Of a stretch of DNA of 9,990 bases, positions 6,602 to 9,990 are shown piece after piece. The DNA is taken from NCBI GenBank assembly GCA_947446625.1, contig CANFIE010000111.1:1-9990 (forward strand). The letters are read 5' to 3'. A program made the position numbers and the translations under genes. This DNA comes from Acetobacteraceae bacterium (GTDB lineage: Bacteria > Pseudomonadota > Alphaproteobacteria > Acetobacterales > Acetobacteraceae). The notes under the pieces were generated by a model that did no database searches, was not told the origin of the DNA, and worked only from the letters and a program-made list of their open reading frames with translations. Position 1 is the stretch's first letter. Every line of letters begins with the position of its first letter.

Positions 6602-7528
6602 ATGCATATGATTGAGGCAGCCGAGCTACGCTACCGCCTGCCCTGGCCCAAGTTGTTGCATGCGCTGGAAAATATGTTCAAATCCGGCTGCGAGGCGCCG
6701 CTGCGCCACCGCCACATGGTGGGTGCCGACAACACTCTGCTGCTGATGCCCGCCTGGCAGGCCGGCAGCTATACCGGGGTGAAGATTGTCCATGTCGCCC
6801 CCGGCAACGCGGCCCATAACCTGAAGGCGGTGCACGCCGCCTACCTGCTCTCCAACGCCAATACCGGCGTGCCCCTGGCCCTGCTGGAAGGCGGCGAGCT
6901 GACCGACCGCCGCACCGCCGCCGCCAGCCTGCTGGCCGCCACCCACCTGGCCCGGCCGGAAAGCCGCCGCCTGCTGATACTGGGTGCCGGCCGCGTGGCC
7001 ACCGCCCTGGCGGAAGCCTATGCCCAGCACTTCCCGCTGACCGAGATCGCACTGTGGTCGCGCCGGCCGGAACAGGCGGTGGCGCTGGCGGCGGAACTGG
7101 CGGCGCATGGCCTGCCCGCCCGCGCCACCTCCAGCAAGCACCCGGGCGGCTTCGATATCGTCAGCGCCGCCACCCTGGCCACCGCGCCGCTGATCCTCGG
7201 CGCCGAGGTCTCGCCCGGCACGCATGTCGATCTCGTCGGCGCCTTCCGCCCGCATATGCGCGAATCCGATGCCGCCCTGCTGGCCGCCGCCCGGCTGGTG
7301 GTGGACACCCGCGCCGGCTGCCTGGCCGAAGCCGGGGACATTGTGCTGGCCATGGAGGAAGGCGCCTTCACCGCCAGCCACATCGCCGCCGAGCTGGCCG
7401 AGCTGTGCCGTGGCGAGGTCCCCGGCCGCACCAGCGCGGAACAGGTTACCGTGTTCAAAAGCGTCGGCTGGGCCGGCGAGGATCTGGCCGCCGCCATCCT
7501 GGCCTATCAGGGCGGCACCGTCCTATGA
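6602..7528 (+). CDS. Mu-crystallin/ornithine cyclodeaminase-family reductase (substrate unknown)
   Basis: A soluble NAD(P)H-dependent enzyme of 308 residues, the normal size for this superfamily. Family features in order: the active-site lysine in TGVKIVHV (K61), the RT pair in TDRRTAAAS (R104, T105), the nucleotide-binding LGAGRVA (127-133), the block HVDLVGAFRPHMRESD (208-223), and FKSVGWAGEDLAAA near the end. The GAFRPHMRESD block is of the ketimine-reductase/alanine-dehydrogenase type. True ornithine cyclodeaminases instead carry a DCPGKTE motif, so ornithine deamination is unlikely. Related enzymes reduce cyclic imines such as 1-pyrroline-2-carboxylate. SRR after the second strand suggests NADP(H). 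The start at 6602 is chosen because AAGGGG sits six bases upstream; the frame also extends to a TTG at 6503 through the promoter region, which is unlikely. The stop overlaps the next gene's ATG (ATGA at 7525-7528), and the gene is divergent from aapJ. Confidence 0.9.
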   Translation: MHMIEAAELRYRLPWPKLLHALENMFKSGCEAPLRHRHMVGADNTLLLMPAWQAGSYTGVKIVHVAPGNAAHNLKAVHAAYLLSNANTGVPLALLEGGELTDRRTAAASLLAATHLARPESRRLLILGAGRVATALAEAYAQHFPLTEIALWSRRPEQAVALAAELAAHGLPARATSSKHPGGFDIVSAATLATAPLILGAEVSPGTHVDLVGAFRPHMRESDAALLAAARLVVDTRAGCLAEAGDIVLAMEEGAFTASHIAAELAELCRGEVPGRTSAEQVTVFKSVGWAGEDLAAAILAYQGGTVL

Positions 7529-8232
7529 GCACCGAGGGCGAGGATGGCCGCCTGCCGGCCCGGCCCCAACCGCTGCCCACCAGCACCCCTTGGCCGCTGC
7601 CCGCCGGGCTGCACCCTTTGGGCATGGGCGCGCCCCGAGACGGCCTGCTCAGCGTGCCCGAAGGTGCCGGCGCCGGCCCGCTGCCGCTGATTGTGATGCT
7701 GCACGGCGCCACCGGCCATGCCCGCCGCGCCCTGAAGCGCCTGGGTAGCCTGGCCGACCACGCCCTGGTGCTGCTGCCCGACAGCCTGGGCGAAAGCTGG
7801 GACGTGCTGGAAGGCGGCTATGGCCCCGATATCCGCCGGCTGAACGCCGCGCTGGAACGCGTCTTCGCCGCCTGGCCCATCGACGCCGCGCGCCTGGCCA
7901 TTGCCGGGTTTTCCGATGGTGCCTCCTACGCCCTGTCGCTCGGGCTGATGAATGGCGACCTGTTCAGCCACGCGCTGTGCTTCTCGCCGGGCTTCGCCGC
8001 GCCCATGGGCCTTGCCGGCCGCGCCGCCTTCTTCCTCAGCCACGGCACCGAGGATGAAATCCTGCCCATCGCCACTTGTTCCCGCCGGCTGATGCCCAAG
8101 CTGGAACGCAGCGGTTACCAGGGCCAGTACATGGAATTTCCCGGTGGGCATGAGGTGACGGAGGAGGTGCGCGCGGCGGCCCTGGCGTTTTTCCTGGCGG
8201 GGCGGGAAGCTGGGGCAGAACCAGAATCCTGA
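7525..8232 (+). CDS. Alpha/beta hydrolase (predicted esterase/carboxylesterase type)
   Basis: A 235-residue single-domain alpha/beta hydrolase, probably cytoplasmic because no signal peptide is visible. The N-terminal 50 residues are rich in Pro, Gly and Ala. The oxyanion segment LHGATG is at 59-64. The nucleophile elbow is GFSDG with Ser130. An acidic residue follows in SHGTEDE (Asp177) and the histidine in GGHEV (His209), so a Ser-Asp-His triad is present in the right order and spacing. The fold resembles the phospholipase/carboxylesterase and poly-hydroxyalkanoate-depolymerase-like small esterases. The natural substrate is not evident. Its ATG overlaps the stop of the preceding reductase by ATGA and it is followed ten bases later by an SDR, which implies a shared transcript and coupled translation. 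A longer upstream extension of the frame through the reductase gene is a shadow. Confidence 0.88.
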   Translation: MSTEGEDGRLPARPQPLPTSTPWPLPAGLHPLGMGAPRDGLLSVPEGAGAGPLPLIVMLHGATGHARRALKRLGSLADHALVLLPDSLGESWDVLEGGYGPDIRRLNAALERVFAAWPIDAARLAIAGFSDGASYALSLGLMNGDLFSHALCFSPGFAAPMGLAGRAAFFLSHGTEDEILPIATCSRRLMPKLERSGYQGQYMEFPGGHEVTEEVRAAALAFFLAGREAGAEPES

Positions 8233-8242
8233 GGAAACCCGC

Positions 8243-9043
8243 ATGAACACCATCGAACCCGAGCTGAAAGGCAAGGTTGCCATTGTCACCGGCGCCGGCA
8301 GCCGCCCTGGCGAGGGCGTGGGCAATGGCCGCGCCGCCTGCATTCTGCTGGCCCGCGCCGGCGCCCGCCTGGTGCTGGCCGACGCCATTCCGGAATGGGC
8401 CGAGGACACCAGGAAGATGATCGAGGCCGAGGGCGGCCAGGCCGTGGTGGTGCCGGCCGATGTTACCAAGCCGGCCGATTGCGAGCGCATTGTTAAGGCC
8501 GCCGTCACCACTTGGGGCCGGCTGGATGTGCTGGTGAACAATGTCGGCATCAGCGGCGCCAAGGGCACGGCGGAAACCGTGGACCTGGAAGAATGGAACA
8601 TCGGTCTGCTGGTGAACGTGACCAGCATGATGCTGATGGCCAAATACGCCGTGCCCGAGATTCGCAAGCAGGGCGGCGGCGCCATTGTGAACATTGCCAG
8701 CGTGGCCGGGTTGCGCGGTGGCCACCCAAGCCTGCTCTACCCCACCAGCAAGGGCGCTGTGGTGAACATGACGCGTGCCATGGCGGTGCACCACGCGCCG
8801 GACAAAATCCGCGTCAACTGCGTCTGCCCCGGCATGGTCTACACGCCCATGGTGCAGGCGAACAACATGACGCCCGAACGCCGCGAGCAGCGCCGCAAGC
8901 GCAGCATTCTGCAGGTTGAGGGCAGCGGCTGGGATATCGGCGCCGCCGTTACCTTCCTGTGCAGCGGCAATGCCCGCTGGATGACCGGTGCCATTGTGCC
9001 CGTGGATGCCGGCGCCACCGCCATGCCGGGCGGCGGCGGCTGA
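8243..9043 (+). CDS. Short-chain dehydrogenase/reductase (SDR), substrate unknown
   Basis: A 266-residue classical SDR oxidoreductase. The cofactor loop is an extended glycine motif, TGAGSRPGEGVGNG, at 16-29. Asp47 at the end of the second strand (RLVLADA) points to NAD(H) rather than NADP(H). NNVG replaces the usual NNAG. The catalytic set is complete: Asn125 (LVNVTS), Ser153 (NIASVAG), Tyr166 and Lys170 (YPTSK). CPGMVYTPM follows the active site and GAIVPVDAG closes the core. The protein ends in a glycine-rich AMPGGGG. The start has GAGGA about eight bases upstream, and that site overlaps the TGA of the hydrolase gene (TGAGGA), giving a ten-base gap and probable coupling. It is the third gene of the small operon. 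SDR family membership is firm; the substrate (an alcohol, sugar or hydroxy acid) cannot be read. Confidence 0.93.
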   Translation: MNTIEPELKGKVAIVTGAGSRPGEGVGNGRAACILLARAGARLVLADAIPEWAEDTRKMIEAEGGQAVVVPADVTKPADCERIVKAAVTTWGRLDVLVNNVGISGAKGTAETVDLEEWNIGLLVNVTSMMLMAKYAVPEIRKQGGGAIVNIASVAGLRGGHPSLLYPTSKGAVVNMTRAMAVHHAPDKIRVNCVCPGMVYTPMVQANNMTPERREQRRKRSILQVEGSGWDIGAAVTFLCSGNARWMTGAIVPVDAGATAMPGGGG

Positions 9044-9080
9044 CGGGCGCCTTGCCCCGCACCCATCACGGGCGGTAAGC

Positions 9081-9111
9081 CCTGGCGCCAGTGTTTCTTT
9101 CTGGCGCCAGG
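9081..9111 (+). repeat. Paired identical palindromes / 11-base hairpin in front of gpmI
   Basis: CCTGGCGCCAG (9081-9091) and CTGGCGCCAGG (9101-9111) are perfect inverted repeats around a nine-base loop, TGTTTCTTT. Each arm contains the same ten-base palindrome CTGGCGCCAG, so the DNA also carries two identical dyads 19 bases apart. In RNA the right arm would pair AGG of the AGGAG ribosome site (9109-9113). No T-tract follows. It could control gpmI translation, be a tandem operator, or partly stop transcription from the SDR operon; the sequence cannot decide. Confidence 0.6.
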
Positions 9112-9113
9112 AG
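9109..9113 (+). promoter_or_regulatory. gpmI ribosome-binding site, partly inside a hairpin arm
   Basis: AGGAG stands eight bases upstream of the ATG at 9122. Its first three bases belong to the right arm of the 9081-9111 inverted repeat, so folding would partly hide it. Confidence 0.7.
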
Positions 9114-9121
9114 CGATTCGC

Positions 9122-9990
9122 ATGTCCGCACTCAAACCCGTCATGCTGGTGGTGCTCGACGGCTGGGGCTGGCGCGAGGAGGTGGCGGACAACGCCGTGC
9201 GCCAGGCCCAAACCCCGGTTTTTGACGCCCTTTGGGGCACCGGCCCGCACAATTTCCTGCACACCTCGGGCCTGGATGTGGGCCTGCCGGAGGGCCAGAT
9301 GGGCAATTCGGAGGTTGGTCACCTCAACCTGGGCGCCGGCCGGGTGGTGATGCAGGACCTGCCGCGCATCGACAACGCCGTGGCCGATGGCTCACTGGCC
9401 ACGATGCCGGCGCTGGTTGAGTTCATCGGCAAGCTGAAGGCCAGCGGCGGCACCTGCCACCTGATGGGCCTGCTCTCGCCGGGCGGCGTGCATTCGCACC
9501 AGAACCACGCCGTGGCCCTGGCCAAAATCCTCTCGGCCGCCGGTATCAAGGTGGCGATCCACTGCTTCTCGGATGGGCGCGACACCGCGCCCCGCGCCGC
9601 GCCCGAGTTCTTCCGCAGCTTTGAGGCCGCCCTGGCCGGCACGCCGGGCGTGGGCATTGCCACCGTCATCGGCCGCTACTTCGTGATGGACCGCGACAAT
9701 CGCTGGGAACGCGTCTCCCAGGGCTACAACGCGATGGTCTCGGCCCAGGGCGCCCATGCCGCCAATGCCCAGGCCGCCATCGCCGCCGGCCACGCCGCCG
9801 ACAAGTCCGACGAGTTCATCCCTGCCACCGTCATTGGTGACTATGCCGGCATGCGGGATGGCGACGGCATTCTCTGCTTCAACTTCCGCGCCGACCGGGT
9901 GCGGGAAATTCTGGCGGCATTGCTCGACCCCGCCTTCGCCGGCTTTGAGCGGAGCAAGACGCCCCATTTCGCCGCCGCCGCCGGCATGAC
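9122..9990 (+). CDS. gpmI: 2,3-bisphosphoglycerate-independent phosphoglycerate mutase, N-terminal 289 codons (runs off the right edge)
   Basis: Cytoplasmic glycolytic enzyme that interconverts 3- and 2-phosphoglycerate through a phosphoserine, with Mn2+ in this alkaline-phosphatase-like family. The frame is open from the ATG at 9122 to the window end; the family is about 510 residues, so a little over half is present. Key sites are visible: the metal ligand Asp13 in VVLDGWG, the phosphorylated serine Ser63 in QMGNSEVGHLNLGAGR, His124 in SPGGVHSH, Asp151-Gly-Arg153-Asp154, Arg185 and Arg191 in GRYFVMDRDNRW, and FNFRADRVRE at 253-262. Spacing of the catalytic residues agrees closely with the Geobacillus enzyme. 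AGGAG precedes the start by eight bases. It follows the SDR gene in the same direction after 78 bases, with a strong hairpin between, so it may have its own expression control. Confidence 0.97.
   Translation, partial: MSALKPVMLVVLDGWGWREEVADNAVRQAQTPVFDALWGTGPHNFLHTSGLDVGLPEGQMGNSEVGHLNLGAGRVVMQDLPRIDNAVADGSLATMPALVEFIGKLKASGGTCHLMGLLSPGGVHSHQNHAVALAKILSAAGIKVAIHCFSDGRDTAPRAAPEFFRSFEAALAGTPGVGIATVIGRYFVMDRDNRWERVSQGYNAMVSAQGAHAANAQAAIAAGHAADKSDEFIPATVIGDYAGMRDGDGILCFNFRADRVREILAALLDPAFAGFERSKTPHFAAAAGM

Noticed and set aside
8036..9322. A 428-codon minus-strand open frame opposite the hydrolase, SDR and gpmI start
   Set aside because: It crosses three real genes and two intergenic gaps, has His/Ala/Gly-rich composition and no recognisable domain.

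Overview
The window is a high-GC (about two thirds G+C judged by eye, not counted), gene-dense chromosomal segment from a Gram-negative bacterium, most likely an alphaproteobacterium. The strongest pointer is a complete AapJQMP-type general L-amino-acid ABC transporter, a system best known from alphaproteobacteria such as Rhizobium and Rhodobacter (Bzt). Genus cannot be fixed from the sequence. There are no tRNA or rRNA genes, insertion sequences, CRISPR arrays or phage genes, and every intergenic gap is under 170 bases.

Left arm, minus strand, read from 6437 down to 1: aapJ (periplasmic binding protein), aapQ and aapM (permeases), aapP (ATPase), then kup (potassium uptake) and the first 47 codons of an unrecognised protein that leaves the window at base 1. 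Gaps are 65, 3, 9, 50 and 37 bases. The larger aapJ-aapQ gap holds a strong hairpin without a U-tract, as expected where a binding protein must be made in excess over its permease.

Centre, 6438-6601: a 164-base divergent intergenic region. On the aapJ side there is a good sigma-54-type element overlapping a sigma-70-like -35/-10 pair. Near the plus-strand gene there is a hairpin and a clear Shine-Dalgarno sequence.

Right arm, plus strand: a mu-crystallin/ornithine-cyclodeaminase-family reductase, an alpha/beta hydrolase and a short-chain dehydrogenase. They are packed with an ATGA overlap and then a 10-base gap in which the ribosome site overlaps the previous stop codon, so they look like one translationally coupled operon. 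After 78 bases containing a striking pair of identical palindromes comes gpmI, the cofactor-independent phosphoglycerate mutase, which runs off the right edge.

Together the region suggests amino-acid uptake facing a small uncharacterised catabolic operon that could act on an amino-acid-derived imine or an ester/amide. That functional link is inference from position. I see no clearly new type of biological system here. The points most worth checking are the promoter between the two operons, the three-gene operon itself, and the palindrome pair that covers part of the gpmI ribosome-binding site.
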